Assembly: GCA_023402395.1 (NCBI GenBank)
Contig: JAEYGI010000040.1
Coordinates: 806,001 to 870,000, forward strand
Source of the DNA: Bacillota bacterium
GTDB taxonomy: Bacteria > Bacillota > UBA4882 > UBA8346
Reading direction: 5' to 3'
DNA: 64,000 nucleotides
The notes under the pieces were generated by a model, which had not been told where the DNA came from, ran no database searches, and saw only the letters and a list, made by a program, of their open reading frames with translations. This document shows positions 45,581 through 54,965 of this stretch, piece after piece; the first letter of the stretch is position 1; every line of letters starts with the position of its first letter. The position numbers and the translations under genes were made by a program.

Positions 45581-46471
45581 TTGCAAGACAGTCTCCAGGA
45601 TTATCTCAATTATCTGTCGGTGGAACGTGGTTTGGCAAAGAATACGTTGGAGTCATATGGAAGAGACCTCCGGCAGTACCTGAGCTATCTTACAGAAAAA
45701 AAGAATCTTGAATTAAAAAATAGCACTCAGGCTACTGTTATTGGGTATTTGCTTCTGCTCCAAGCCCGTGGCAAGGCGACCGCAACTCTTTCCCGGAACC
45801 TGGCTGCCATTAAATCATATTATCACTTTTTAGCAAGAGAGGGATTGATTGAACGGGATCCAACCATCAATCTCGATGCCCCCAAACAAGAGAAACGCCT
45901 GCCCCGTGTCCTTTCCGTTCAAGATGTTGAACGGTTGCTTGAACAACCCGACCTCAAAACTCCGGTGGGAATCAGGGACCGGGCGATGCTGGAAGTGCTC
46001 TATGCCACCGGATTGCGTGTCTCGGAACTAGTATCGTTAAAAATCAATGATTTGAACCTGGAGATGAGTTATATTCGCTGTTTTGGCAAGGGTTCCAAGG
46101 AGCGAATCGTTCCACTGGGTTCAGTAGCCACCAAATATGTAAAGATTTATCTGGATCATGCCCGTAAATTCCTGGCATCCAGCCCGTATGAGAATACACT
46201 GTTCCTCAACCATCACGGCAAAGGCCTCACCCGACAAGGCTTTTGGAAGATTATTAAAAAATACGCTGAGCATTTGAACCTGGATATCGAAATTACTCCT
46301 CATACCTTGCGGCATTCGTTCGCCACACACTTGCTGGAAAACGGGGCGGACTTGCGCTCGGTTCAGGAGATGCTAGGGCATGCCGATATCTCTACTACCC
46401 AAGTTTATACTCATTTGACCAAAGATCGCATCAAGGAAGTATACGAGAAAGCGCATCCTCGCGCCAGATAG
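45581..46471 (+). CDS. xerD: Tyrosine recombinase XerD
   Basis: Resolves chromosome dimers at dif with a partner recombinase. The N-terminal SAM-like domain (1-95) and the catalytic residues are visible: Arg in ATGLRVSEL, His-x-x-Arg in HTLRHSFATHLL, His in LGHADISTTQ, and the nucleophile Tyr in VYTHL. Length is 296 residues. TTG 45581 follows AAGGAG by ten bases. Its position after spoIIM indicates the house-keeping gene and not a phage integrase. Confidence 0.93.
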   Translation: MQDSLQDYLNYLSVERGLAKNTLESYGRDLRQYLSYLTEKKNLELKNSTQATVIGYLLLLQARGKATATLSRNLAAIKSYYHFLAREGLIERDPTINLDAPKQEKRLPRVLSVQDVERLLEQPDLKTPVGIRDRAMLEVLYATGLRVSELVSLKINDLNLEMSYIRCFGKGSKERIVPLGSVATKYVKIYLDHARKFLASSPYENTLFLNHHGKGLTRQGFWKIIKKYAEHLNLDIEITPHTLRHSFATHLLENGADLRSVQEMLGHADISTTQVYTHLTKDRIKEVYEKAHPRAR

Positions 46472-46501
46472 GATTTTTTCCCCGGTTTGATTAGTTCTGG
46501 A

Positions 46502-46534
46502 ACGGGAATTGTTGAAAAAACAATTCCCGTTTTT
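46502..46534 (+). terminator. Terminator of xerD
   Basis: Twelve-base arms ACGGGAATTGTT and AACAATTCCCGT with an A-rich loop, then T. Confidence 0.9.
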
Positions 46535-46675
46535 GTACCTTGGCATCGAAAATATACATTTTAATCCAATTGAAAAGCAATATCGCTAATGAATGCAACT
46601 GAGTAAATCTAGTATTGAATCAGATTAATCACCAAATGGGAATAATAAAAACTCCCATAAAGCGAAGTTTTAAAG

Positions 46676-46705
46676 ATGACAACCGGAGTCGGAATTTGAT
46701 ATAAT
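46676..46705 (+). promoter_or_regulatory. Promoter of the rbgA operon
   Basis: ATGACA (46676-46681), an 18-base spacer and TATAAT (46700-46705) preceded by TGA, an extended -10. It lies about 60 bases before rbgA. Confidence 0.7.
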
Positions 46706-46767
46706 TCTTCTCGATCAGACTAGTTTTACGCTAGGCCTAAAAATACTGCTAGAAGTGGAGAAAATGT

Positions 46768-47613
46768 ATGGATGCCATCCATTGGTACCCGGGCCATATG
46801 GCCAAAGCCAAACGGCAACTTTCGGAATTGATTAAATTTATCGACGCCATTATTGAGGTCCGGGACGCCCGGTTGCCGTTGACCAGTCATAATGGTGATA
46901 TCGATTCCATTCTGACTAGGCGGCCCAACCTAGTGGTTTTGAACAAATCGGATCTGGCAAATCCGGAAATTACCAAACAATGGCGGGATTGGTTTGAAAA
47001 AAGAAATTTTCCCGCTCTCGCGGTAAACGGGAAAAGCGGGCAGGGAGTTGAAGAAATCTGGCGGGATTTAAACCGACTGTTTCCATCCGGAACCCGACGG
47101 CCAACGCTGCGAATCGGAGTCGTAGGCATTCCAAATGTGGGAAAATCATCGCTGCTCAATCGATTGATCGGAACCAGTTCGGCAAAGACCGGCAATTTAC
47201 CCGGCGTCACCCGAGGGAAACAGTGGATTAAGCGGAATGGCTTTGAGATTTTGGATACTCCAGGACTGTTGCCACCCAAGATCGCCGATCAAGAGTCCGG
47301 GATCAAACTGGCATTGGTGGGAACTATTCGTGAAGAGATCATCCCAACCCATGACTTGGCGTTAATGCTTTTGACCCGATTTGGCGAGCGGTTGTTTGCA
47401 TGGTGCCAAACCGGTATAACGATAACCGATCCAGAGGCTGGATTGGAATGGTATGCTAGAAAACGCGGGTTTTTGATAAAAGGTGGAGAGCCAGATCTGC
47501 ACCGTGGCGCAACAACGTTGTTGAATGAGTTTCGTAATGGCAGACTCGGAAAACTCAGTTTGGAAGTTCCGCCCGCGGCCGAATCGGACGCCGAACAAAT
47601 TTCAAAAGAATGA
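46768..47613 (+). CDS. rbgA: Ribosome biogenesis GTPase A (RbgA/YlqF)
   Basis: A circularly permuted GTPase needed for late 50S assembly. The motif order is G4 NKSD (59-62), G1 GIPNVGKS (120-127), G3 DTPG (163-166), with the N-terminal WYPGHMAKAKR conserved. Length is 281 residues. The gene order rbgA-rnhB-ylqG-ylqH matches Bacillus, except that a convergent flippase-like gene is inserted here and overlaps the rbgA end by 59 bases. Confidence 0.95.
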   Translation: MDAIHWYPGHMAKAKRQLSELIKFIDAIIEVRDARLPLTSHNGDIDSILTRRPNLVVLNKSDLANPEITKQWRDWFEKRNFPALAVNGKSGQGVEEIWRDLNRLFPSGTRRPTLRIGVVGIPNVGKSSLLNRLIGTSSAKTGNLPGVTRGKQWIKRNGFEILDTPGLLPPKIADQESGIKLALVGTIREEIIPTHDLALMLLTRFGERLFAWCQTGITITDPEAGLEWYARKRGFLIKGGEPDLHRGATTLLNEFRNGRLGKLSLEVPPAAESDAEQISKE

Positions 47614-48601
47614 TTCCGCCGATTACGGTTGCCATATAATAGCTGAGCAACCGCCAGAAAATAATGAATAAAGCGCGAAGATGAGCCGGGATGAATACCA
47701 AAATCGAATAAAGAGTCAATTCGGTTACTCCGCTTCCTCCCGGGGCCGGCAAATACGAAATGACAAAAACCAGTAAAAACTGGAGAATGACCATCTCCCA
47801 GAACAAATGGTTGGTATCAATCCCTAAAGCAATCATTAAGCATGGAGCGATGGAAAAAAATAACAACCAATACAAAAACGAGCAGAGAATCACTCCGTAG
47901 ACATGAAAACCCCGGCGGAATTCCCGGATGGCTTGATGAAAGTCTTCGATCTCGACTTTCAGTTTATCCAGAGTCGGCAACAACTTCGTCAGACAGCGGA
48001 CGGAACTAAGTGGTTGGTAAAACAGCGCGAATAATCCCGAAGCCAGGTTAGGTTTGGCGATAATTGCAATCAGAATTACTGAAACCAAGGTAGCAATGGG
48101 AATGGCGACATTTAGCGCCTGGCCCATAAAACCCGAGGTGAACCGGGACCGGTAAAATAACATTAGGATCGGAACCAGCAACGTAAAGAGCAAAGTAGAA
48201 AAAACCACCCGGATAGTCACGATGGCGCTGGCTTTCCCAGGCTGCAATCCATTCTTGCTTAACAAGAAAATCTGCGTGGGCACGCCACCGGAATTGAAGG
48301 GAGTGATATTTCCGGTAAAAGTGGTAGCTAGATTAATCCCGAGGACTTTGCGGAAAGAGATTGAGGCGCCCAATCCGGCCGCTATGCATTGAACCCGGAT
48401 CCCCTCCACTATCCAGGAACCGACTAGGCCCAAACAAGCCAGAAGCAGGGCAATCAGATTGAACCGGTGCCAGTCGAATTGGAAATGGGTGGTAGCGGCA
48501 GAATGACCGATAACCCATCCGATACTGAGCAGCGTCAAGATAAATACCAAGCATAGTCCCTTAATTATCCATTTGGAGTAAGGAAAAGAAGATTGTATCA
48601 A
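47555..48601 (-). CDS. Lysylphosphatidylglycerol synthase-type membrane protein (UPF0104/LPG_synthase_TM)
   Basis: A 348-residue protein with about eight membrane helices and the family motifs NITPFNSGGVPTQ and YLPAPGGSGVTE. Members include the flippase half of MprF without its transferase half, so lipid transport is a guess. TTG 48601 follows GGAGG. It is read against its neighbours and overlaps rbgA in antisense, which suggests insertion into the rbgA-rnhB operon. Confidence 0.88.
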   Translation of the reverse strand: MIQSSFPYSKWIIKGLCLVFILTLLSIGWVIGHSAATTHFQFDWHRFNLIALLLACLGLVGSWIVEGIRVQCIAAGLGASISFRKVLGINLATTFTGNITPFNSGGVPTQIFLLSKNGLQPGKASAIVTIRVVFSTLLFTLLVPILMLFYRSRFTSGFMGQALNVAIPIATLVSVILIAIIAKPNLASGLFALFYQPLSSVRCLTKLLPTLDKLKVEIEDFHQAIREFRRGFHVYGVILCSFLYWLLFFSIAPCLMIALGIDTNHLFWEMVILQFLLVFVISYLPAPGGSGVTELTLYSILVFIPAHLRALFIIFWRLLSYYMATVIGGIILLKFVRRPIRPRAELPN

Positions 48602-48765
48602 GAATTCGCCTCCAAGTTTTCGATCAATATATGATTCGGGCTTCGACCAGTTAATCCTTCATGGAATATCTGAATTTATCCCTACAAAATTCCAACTTTT
48701 TAAAGTTTATGAATCGAAATGACGATATATATGATGTCTGAATTTTTTGCGGTGGTATTTATTTA

Positions 48766-49446
48766 ATGGGACAAAATGCAAAATCCAAACAATACATAAA
48801 TCTTCCTTGGGAAGAACGTTTCCGTCACGAACGGGACTGTTGGCAAATGGGATACCAAAGGATAGCCGGTTTCGATGAAGCCGGAAGAGGGCCACTAGCC
48901 GGTCCGGTAGTTGCCGCCGCGATTGTGATCAGTCGAGAATTTAAAATAATTCAAGTCAATGATTCAAAACAGCTTACTCCAAAGCGGCGAGAAGAGTGTT
49001 TTCATATTCTGACCTCCGGTGAATGGGCGTATGGAATCGGAATCGTCGAACCGGACGAGATTGACCGGATTAATATTTATCAAGCATCCCGGATGGCCAT
49101 GCTCCAAGCTTTACAACAGTTACCGATTGAACCGGATTTCCTGCTGGTGGATGCCTTGGTCATCCCAGAAACTGAACTGCCCCAGCGTTCGATCATTCAT
49201 GGCGACGCCCTTTCCGTATCGATCGCGGCCGCTTCAATCATCGCCAAATGTACCCGGGACTCCATGATGAAGGAGTATGACCACCTTTATCCGGGGTATG
49301 GTTTTGCCAAACACAAAGGATACCCGACCCGAGAGCATTATCTGGCATTGCAGTCCCTTGGCCCATCGCCGATTCACCGTCACTCGTTCTCATTGGAGCG
49401 GCCGGTTATGGAATCGATTAATCTTTTCACGGAAGAAGAGAGCTAA
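48766..49446 (+). CDS. rnhB: Ribonuclease HII
   Basis: Removes ribonucleotides from RNA-DNA hybrids. The active-site block GFDEAGRGPLAGPVVAAA (Asp-Glu-Gly) and later Asp residues (LLVDAL and KCTRDSMM) are present. Length is 226 residues, with a 27-residue N-terminal extension before the core. No clear ribosome site before the ATG. The stop overlaps the next gene by one base. Confidence 0.95.
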   Translation: MGQNAKSKQYINLPWEERFRHERDCWQMGYQRIAGFDEAGRGPLAGPVVAAAIVISREFKIIQVNDSKQLTPKRREECFHILTSGEWAYGIGIVEPDEIDRINIYQASRMAMLQALQQLPIEPDFLLVDALVIPETELPQRSIIHGDALSVSIAAASIIAKCTRDSMMKEYDHLYPGYGFAKHKGYPTREHYLALQSLGPSPIHRHSFSLERPVMESINLFTEEES

Positions 49447-51239
49447 TGTCAACCACTGTTCATAATATTTCCATTACGCTAAATACGAATCTCCCGCTGG
49501 AGTCGAATTTTAAAGAAGGACAGCGGATCATCGGACGTGTTATCCATTCGTCTCCGTCCGGAGTTCTCCTTGAAGTAAATGGAAACCGGTTTTCCGTAGC
49601 GGTCGAAGGCTTGCCGCCTTCGGTCGGCTGGACTGCCTTTATTGTAAAGGAGGTAACGCCGGAACGAGTTCTCTTAACACCGGTCATAGTTCCTAATGAG
49701 CAATCTGTCGCTGACCGGATTCCGCTTGAGCTTTTTCTTCGGGATGATCGGATTTCCACTGGATTGCTTCGGGAAAAGCTGCCGATTACCGCAATTAACT
49801 ATGCTAAATTGGATACCCTGCTCAACGCATTTACCTCAAAATCGGGTTTTACTCCAAGCCCGTCGACTTTCGCTTACCTTTTGGCGCGGGAATGGCCACT
49901 GACTCCCGGCACGATTCTTACTGCCTGGGTTGCTACCGATCAACCGATGCGTAATATGTTATGGAACTCGCTTCAACCCAATTTATTTAAAAATGTGATA
50001 ATCGATCCGGCCGATACTTCCGAAGCCACCCTTGCTAGGATATTGATGCAATCAAAACTAAATCAATTTAAACTGGAATCATCTGTTGGTAATGGCATTG
50101 ATGATGAAAGCACTCAAAAAACGATGTTACCCGATGTTGAAGCGAAAATACCCTTTTCTGAGAAGAATGATAGTAATTTCCCGGTCGTTTTCCTGAACAG
50201 CCTAACGGAAACCGGACTGGTAGCAAGTGATAATGAGAAATTTCTCGCGCTGCTAATCCAAATGGTAAAAAATGTTCATTTGAAAAATTCACCCGTGACT
50301 ATTGATCCAAACGAGCTAACCCACATTGACCTGCCAGTATCTGAGAAAGAAATGATTCTCGGTTGGCTGACGGGAATGCTTGAAAAATCCGATGTCAAAG
50401 TAAAGTCCGGGTTAGTAACCGATATACTGGCCGGGCTAATCAAAAACGGAGCACACTCAAGCAGCGAAAAGAAACTACTCGATTTATTGGCGCATGTCAT
50501 AAAAGGCGCTGATATGAAAAGTATTAGCCAAACGAGTACCAAAGGAAGCCAAGAATCATCGGGAATTATCCCGTCAACTGGCGACGAAGCAAAACCTCCC
50601 GACTCGCAGTTGAAGACGGAGGTTAACGATTACACTGGAAAAATGGCGAAAGGAAATTCATCAGATGTTTCTGGAGAATCTATTTTTCGTAAATATTTTA
50701 CAAAAACTGAAACGAAAAATTCCACATTTGATACTCAACAACTTTTAAACCCCCAAAACGTTAGTGCGCAATTGTCTGAGGCCACAAGAATTCAATCCGG
50801 TGACGAGGAGATGATTTTGCGGCTACTGACGCAAAACGCCGCAGTGAAAAATTCAAACAACCTCTTAGGTACTAATAATTCAGGCAATGTCATCCCCTTA
50901 CTGATTGCCGGACAGGACGGCATGATTAATGAATCATTACTGGAATGGACCGTAAAAAACGGGAAAGAGGAAAGTTCAGCCGGTATTTCGGGGGCCCAAT
51001 GGATCAGGCTCACTGTTCCTACTAGAAACCTTGGTGAAGTGCGGGTTTTAGTGAAAACCGGCCCGGGTTCGACCATGATTCAGTTTCAGGTCCAATCCGA
51101 AGCAATTAAGGAGCAATTCAACGCTAATTTAGGTCAATTGCGGCAACTGATTCTCGGCATCAATCCGGTGGTCCGTGTATCACTTCAACAAAACCAGGGA
51201 TTTCGAGATATCGGCGGTGATCTTGACCTATGCATTTGA
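49446..51239 (+). CDS. FliK-like (YlqG-type) protein
   Basis: A 597-residue protein. The N-terminal 80 residues contain a small beta domain (GRVIHSSPSGVLLEV). The middle is Ser/Lys/Asn-rich and of low complexity. The C-terminal 90 residues match the hook-length control domain (EVRVLVKTGPG to VVRVSLQQNQG). In Bacillus the equivalent position holds ylqG, next to a FlhB-like ylqH. No flagellar genes are in this window, so the role is unknown. Confidence 0.75.
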   Translation: MSTTVHNISITLNTNLPLESNFKEGQRIIGRVIHSSPSGVLLEVNGNRFSVAVEGLPPSVGWTAFIVKEVTPERVLLTPVIVPNEQSVADRIPLELFLRDDRISTGLLREKLPITAINYAKLDTLLNAFTSKSGFTPSPSTFAYLLAREWPLTPGTILTAWVATDQPMRNMLWNSLQPNLFKNVIIDPADTSEATLARILMQSKLNQFKLESSVGNGIDDESTQKTMLPDVEAKIPFSEKNDSNFPVVFLNSLTETGLVASDNEKFLALLIQMVKNVHLKNSPVTIDPNELTHIDLPVSEKEMILGWLTGMLEKSDVKVKSGLVTDILAGLIKNGAHSSSEKKLLDLLAHVIKGADMKSISQTSTKGSQESSGIIPSTGDEAKPPDSQLKTEVNDYTGKMAKGNSSDVSGESIFRKYFTKTETKNSTFDTQQLLNPQNVSAQLSEATRIQSGDEEMILRLLTQNAAVKNSNNLLGTNNSGNVIPLLIAGQDGMINESLLEWTVKNGKEESSAGISGAQWIRLTVPTRNLGEVRVLVKTGPGSTMIQFQVQSEAIKEQFNANLGQLRQLILGINPVVRVSLQQNQGFRDIGGDLDLCI

Positions 51240-51541
51240 ATCGTTATCCCAAACTATTCAAGGCCACCAAAGGGATCAAATATGCGGCCGCGTTACGGTA
51301 CCGCCCGGAGCAAGATTACGCCCCGGTAATTGTTGCCAGTGGCTGTGGAATTATTGCGGAGTCGATTCTTCAGTTGGCCAGGGAAGCTGGGGTCCCGAAC
51401 CATATCGAACCAGATTTGGCTAAAATTTTAGCGCAGTTGGAACCAGGCACTCCCATTCCCAAAGAGACTTACCGATTGGTCGCGGAGATCCTGACATTTA
51501 TCTGGAGTGTCGACCGCCAACTAAATGATACCGAAGTTTGA
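51230..51541 (+). CDS. FlhB C-terminal-like protein (YlqH)
   Basis: A 103-residue relative of the cytosolic domain of the flagellar export gate protein FlhB. It keeps the fold (YAPVIVASGCG, AGVPNHIEPDLAKILAQL) but lacks the NPTH self-cleavage site, where it reads RYRPEQDY. It overlaps the FliK-like gene by ten bases. The pair may be a relict of, or accessory to, a secretion switch. Confidence 0.85.
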   Translation: MHLNRYPKLFKATKGIKYAAALRYRPEQDYAPVIVASGCGIIAESILQLAREAGVPNHIEPDLAKILAQLEPGTPIPKETYRLVAEILTFIWSVDRQLNDTEV

Positions 51542-51616
51542 AAATTTATGGAAATATCGGGCCGTGAGGCCTATTTTTTTTGCAGGATATTGACGAATCA
51601 AATCGAAAAGATCTTT

Positions 51617-51985
51617 ATGATAAAATTTCCAAATAGAATAGAGATTGGAAAATGGGGCGAAGCGACAGCCGCCGCTTTTTTGAAAGCCGGCGGTTATGAG
51701 ATTCTGGTCTTGAATTATCGATGTCGCTACGGAGAGATTGATCTCATCGGTCGTGATGAGGAAGTCTGGTGTTTTGTAGAGGTCAAAACCAGACGAAACA
51801 GCCGGTATGGAGCGGGGTGGGATGCAGTGTCCGTTGTAAAACAGGAAAAAATACGAAACTCAGCTCAGTTTTTTCTGATGGAACAACGGTTATTTAACAT
51901 TCCGGTGCGATTTGATGTGATTTCGATTGATTTTACAACCCTTAACGAATACCGGATTCAATTGTTCAAAAACGCCTTTCAATAG
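51617..51985 (+). CDS. YraN/UPF0102 endonuclease-like protein
   Basis: Restriction-endonuclease-like fold with the catalytic pattern GEIDLIGRDEE and FVEVKTR (Asp ... Glu-x-Lys). ATG 51617 gives 122 residues, the family length; an upstream in-frame ATG adds 23 residues without a better site. The family is thought to act on Holliday junctions or damaged DNA but is poorly characterised. yifB follows, as in many bacteria. Confidence 0.88.
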   Translation: MIKFPNRIEIGKWGEATAAAFLKAGGYEILVLNYRCRYGEIDLIGRDEEVWCFVEVKTRRNSRYGAGWDAVSVVKQEKIRNSAQFFLMEQRLFNIPVRFDVISIDFTTLNEYRIQLFKNAFQ

Positions 51986-52001
51986 TCGTGGAGGGATCGG
52001 A

Positions 52002-53531
52002 TTGCTTGCCAAAGTGGAAAGCTTGGCAGTGAATGGAGTGGATGGTTTTCTGGTCCAAATTGAGGTGGATTTGCATTATGGCCTGCCTTGTTTTGATATG
52101 GTTGGACTACCTGATGCGGCCGTCAAGGAAGCTCGCGAACGTGTTAGGGCCGCGATCAAAAACTCCAGCATGAATTTTTTCGATCACCGGATCACGGTAA
52201 ATCTGGCCCCGGCAAATATTAAAAAAGAAGGGTCTGGATTTGATCTGCCGATTGCCATCGGAATCCTCGCTGCGCAAGGCGATTTATGCCCGGATCGGAT
52301 TCGGGAGGCTGTTTTTCTGGGCGAGTTGGCACTGGACGGTAGTATCCGGCCGATCAACGGAGTTTTGCCGATGGCGATCGCCGCCCGCGACCAAAAGAAA
52401 AAGTATTTGGTTATTCCTTCCCAAAACTACGGTGAGGCTGCGGTAATCACAGGAATCACTCCGGTTCCCGTCGATTCTTTGCAACAGGCCAAAGAATTTC
52501 TGGATCACTTCTTGATTCCAGAACCTTCAAATATCTGGTCGAGAGAGAGAGAACATCCCGGAGAGCGAGAGGATATCGATCTGGCTGATGTCAGGGGCCA
52601 GGAACAGGCCAAACGCGCTTTAGAAGTGGCAGCCGCTGGTGGCCACAATATTTTGATGATCGGACCGCCCGGTTCCGGAAAAACGATGCTGGCGAAACGA
52701 TTACCCGGTATTCTTCCGTCAGTGACCGAGAAGGAATCGATTGAAATAACTAAAATTTATAGCATTAGCGGGCTTTTACCCACGGGGTGCTCATTAATCC
52801 GAAATCGGCCCTTTCGGGCTCCACATCATACCACAAGTTCAGCGGGGTTGATCGGGGGCGGCCGAATTCCGAGACCCGGTGAAGTAAGCTTAGCTCATTA
52901 CGGGGTCTTGTTCCTCGATGAACTGCCCGAATTTACCCGGGAAGTTCTGGAGGTACTGCGTCAGCCGTTGGAAGATGGTAAAGTTTCCATTGCCCGGGCA
53001 ACTACGACGTTGTCGTTTCCGGCCCAGTTCATGCTGGCGGCAGCGATGAACCCTTGCCCATGCGGTTTTTTCGGTGATCCCTTCAAGGCTTGCAGTTGCG
53101 CTCCTTTCCAAATTCAACGCTATCAAAGCCGCATTTCCGGGCCATTGTTGGACCGATTTGATCTTCAAGTTGAAGTTCCTAGGCTAACCGATTATGAATT
53201 TGACACGGTGCCAAAAAGTGAATCGTCAACGACAATCCAGGAACGGGTGGAAAAAGCCCGACGGATTCAGCGAGCCCGCTTCCAGGAGACGGGGATAATG
53301 TATAATGCTGGAATGAATAGTAAGGAACTGATGAAATATTGCCAAATCATTCCTGAAGGGAAAGAGCTATTAAAACGTGCCGTTGAACGTTTCTCACTGA
53401 GTGCCAGAGCTTATACCCGCGTATTGAAGCTGGCGCGAACCATTGCCGATTTGGAGGAAAAATCCACCATTGACATAACTCATCTGGCTGAGGCGATTCA
53501 ATACCGAAGTTTGGATCGAAAGTTGGTGTAG
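52002..53531 (+). CDS. YifB/ComM-type AAA+ ATPase
   Basis: A 509-residue Mg-chelatase-like protein: N-terminal Lon-like domain, P-loop GPPGSGKTML, Walker B in LFLDELPEF, and a Cys-rich segment CPCGFFGDPFKACSC typical of YifB. ComM homologues are helicases that widen strand exchange during natural transformation. TTG 52002 lies seven bases after GGAGGG; the longer frame overlaps yraN. End of the rbgA-yifB operon; dprA, which often follows, is absent here. Confidence 0.92.
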   Translation: MLAKVESLAVNGVDGFLVQIEVDLHYGLPCFDMVGLPDAAVKEARERVRAAIKNSSMNFFDHRITVNLAPANIKKEGSGFDLPIAIGILAAQGDLCPDRIREAVFLGELALDGSIRPINGVLPMAIAARDQKKKYLVIPSQNYGEAAVITGITPVPVDSLQQAKEFLDHFLIPEPSNIWSREREHPGEREDIDLADVRGQEQAKRALEVAAAGGHNILMIGPPGSGKTMLAKRLPGILPSVTEKESIEITKIYSISGLLPTGCSLIRNRPFRAPHHTTSSAGLIGGGRIPRPGEVSLAHYGVLFLDELPEFTREVLEVLRQPLEDGKVSIARATTTLSFPAQFMLAAAMNPCPCGFFGDPFKACSCAPFQIQRYQSRISGPLLDRFDLQVEVPRLTDYEFDTVPKSESSTTIQERVEKARRIQRARFQETGIMYNAGMNSKELMKYCQIIPEGKELLKRAVERFSLSARAYTRVLKLARTIADLEEKSTIDITHLAEAIQYRSLDRKLV

Positions 53532-53744
53532 AACATAAACTCAATGCTGGCGATATAACTAGTACAGGAACAAAAATAATATTTAATCGAGATAAACTGC
53601 GATAACTGTTTTTTTGAGTTTCGTGTACAATTTAGCCTTCGGAGTTTATCGTAACGCTTTTAGCATGCAAGCCGGGAACTTAAACTTTTGGGTCTTCGTC
53701 TAATTAGTGTGGCGCCACGATAATCAACTAGGAAGGTGAAGAGG

Positions 53745-53939
53745 ATGCCCCATCAATCAAAAAAGGAACGGGTTTTTAAAGCAAAGGATTTAATCGAAAA
53801 AGGTATGACTCCCCGGGAAGCATCCAAGTTAACCGGAATCTATATAGCAACCGCCCGTTATTTGCGTGATAATTATCAAAACAATAAAAAAGCCCTTTAT
53901 GATCCGGGAAGGGCTCATTCAGTCAGAATTTTGCATTAA
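53745..53939 (+). CDS. Small helix-turn-helix protein
   Basis: A 64-residue basic protein whose centre, AKDLIEKGMTPREASKLTGIYIATARYL, reads as a helix-turn-helix of the resolvase/transposase type. ATG 53745 is preceded by AGGTGAAGAGG. No other mobile-element gene is nearby. It may be a DNA-binding regulator or a remnant; I do not recognise a named family. Confidence 0.55.
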   Translation: MPHQSKKERVFKAKDLIEKGMTPREASKLTGIYIATARYLRDNYQNNKKALYDPGRAHSVRILH

Positions 53940-54148
53940 ATCCAGTAAAGTTTCAACCATGGACGCTTGAAAAAATCGGTTATTTATACTCCGACGTGTT
54001 GTTGATTAATTTTCGGTCCAAAAGCAAAAGTATGCTCATATCCCAGTGGAAGTCAAGGCGAGATATGGGCAAGCAAGGAAAAAACGATTTTAGCAGGTTT
54101 TGCGTGCTTAGGCTAAAGCTTGTTCGTATGGGTCCGGTAAATAACAAA

Positions 54149-54181
54149 GGAGTCGGACCGTGAAACGACAGTTTCGACTCC
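54149..54181 (-). terminator. Probable terminator of the LysM gene
   Basis: Arms GGAGTCG/CGACTCC around a 19-base loop, followed on the minus strand by TTTGTTA. Weak but well placed 25 bases after the stop. Confidence 0.5.
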
Positions 54182-54206
54182 CTTATATGCTGGCTTTTGA
54201 TATGGC

Positions 54207-54608
54207 TTAAAAGTTGGGAAGACAGACGATCTGACCATTGCTGAGCGTTGAATCAAGATCAAGATCGGGATTATAATCGATTATCGTTTGCTCAGAAATT
54301 CCAAGCTGATTGGCCAGTTCGGAAACATCGGTATCGGCTTGCAAAATGTACGGTGCTCCGCCGTCAGGACATTCATTTGGCTGTTGATAAGGCGGTTGAT
54401 AAGGCGGTTCGGAGTCATATGGTTGATCATCTTCAAAACGTCTTGGCTGCCAAGGGGATCCTGGTCGCCAAGGCCCTGGACGCCACGGCGGCCGCGGGCC
54501 CCAATAGGGAGGACCCCAATACGGCGGAGAGCCCCAATATGGGGGACCCCAGTATGAACGGTCCCACGGCTGTCGCGGTCCAGGCCGTCTCGGTTGATTT
54601 ATGGACAA
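54207..54608 (-). CDS. LysM protein with Pro/Tyr/Trp/Gly-rich repeats
   Basis: TTG 54608 lies five bases after AGGTGA and gives 133 residues; a longer frame to 54770 has no site. Residues 10-85 are low-complexity with PYWGP-type repeats and further Pro-rich stretches. The last 45 residues are a LysM domain (YILQADTDVSELANQLGIS to GQIVCLPNF). There is no signal peptide, so a spore-coat or cortex role (as for SafA-like LysM proteins) fits better than secretion, but this is inference. Confidence 0.75.
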   Translation of the reverse strand: MSINQPRRPGPRQPWDRSYWGPPYWGSPPYWGPPYWGPRPPWRPGPWRPGSPWQPRRFEDDQPYDSEPPYQPPYQQPNECPDGGAPYILQADTDVSELANQLGISEQTIIDYNPDLDLDSTLSNGQIVCLPNF

Positions 54609-54794
54609 TTTTCTCACCTCACCTGTTGTATATGATATGAGCGCATAATGTAAATTGGCCTGGGCTGAAATCATAATTCCGCTGGACCGGGAAAGTCCTT
54701 GACGTGCACAGATATTTCGACGGCTGCTGAAAATGACGCGTCGGACGGCCGCCGCAACCACGCTCACCAAAAATTTACAGATGATGTTGCCGGA

Positions 54795-54832
54795 TATATG
54801 GAAAACCGCCGATTAACGACGGCGGACATATA
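54795..54832. repeat. Hairpin in the LysM upstream region
   Basis: CCGCCG (54806-54811) and CGGCGG (54820-54825), extended by TATATG/CATATA outside. It lies in the roughly 600-base gap between the LysM and beta-barrel genes, upstream of the LysM start on the minus strand. Confidence 0.5.
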
Positions 54833-54896
54833 AAGATTAGATTTATAAATTAATCGATGCAAAATTTATAAATTCTCAACAATTCCGCCATATCAT

Positions 54897-54908
54897 TGAC
54901 ATATGTCA
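54897..54908. promoter_or_regulatory. Perfect 12-base palindrome, candidate operator
   Basis: TGACATATGTCA is its own complement. It lies in an AT-rich gap upstream of an orphan terminator and of the LysM gene on the other strand. The protein that might bind is unknown. Confidence 0.4.
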
Positions 54909-54965
54909 GAGATATGATAGAAGCAAGTTCTTTTCACTTATTATCCTCCTTTTTTCTTTTTATCA

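Noticed and set aside
45581..46471. xerD as a phage or island integrase
   Set aside because: It lies in the conserved spoIIM neighbourhood, has the house-keeping length, and there are no attachment-site repeats, tRNA or phage genes beside it.
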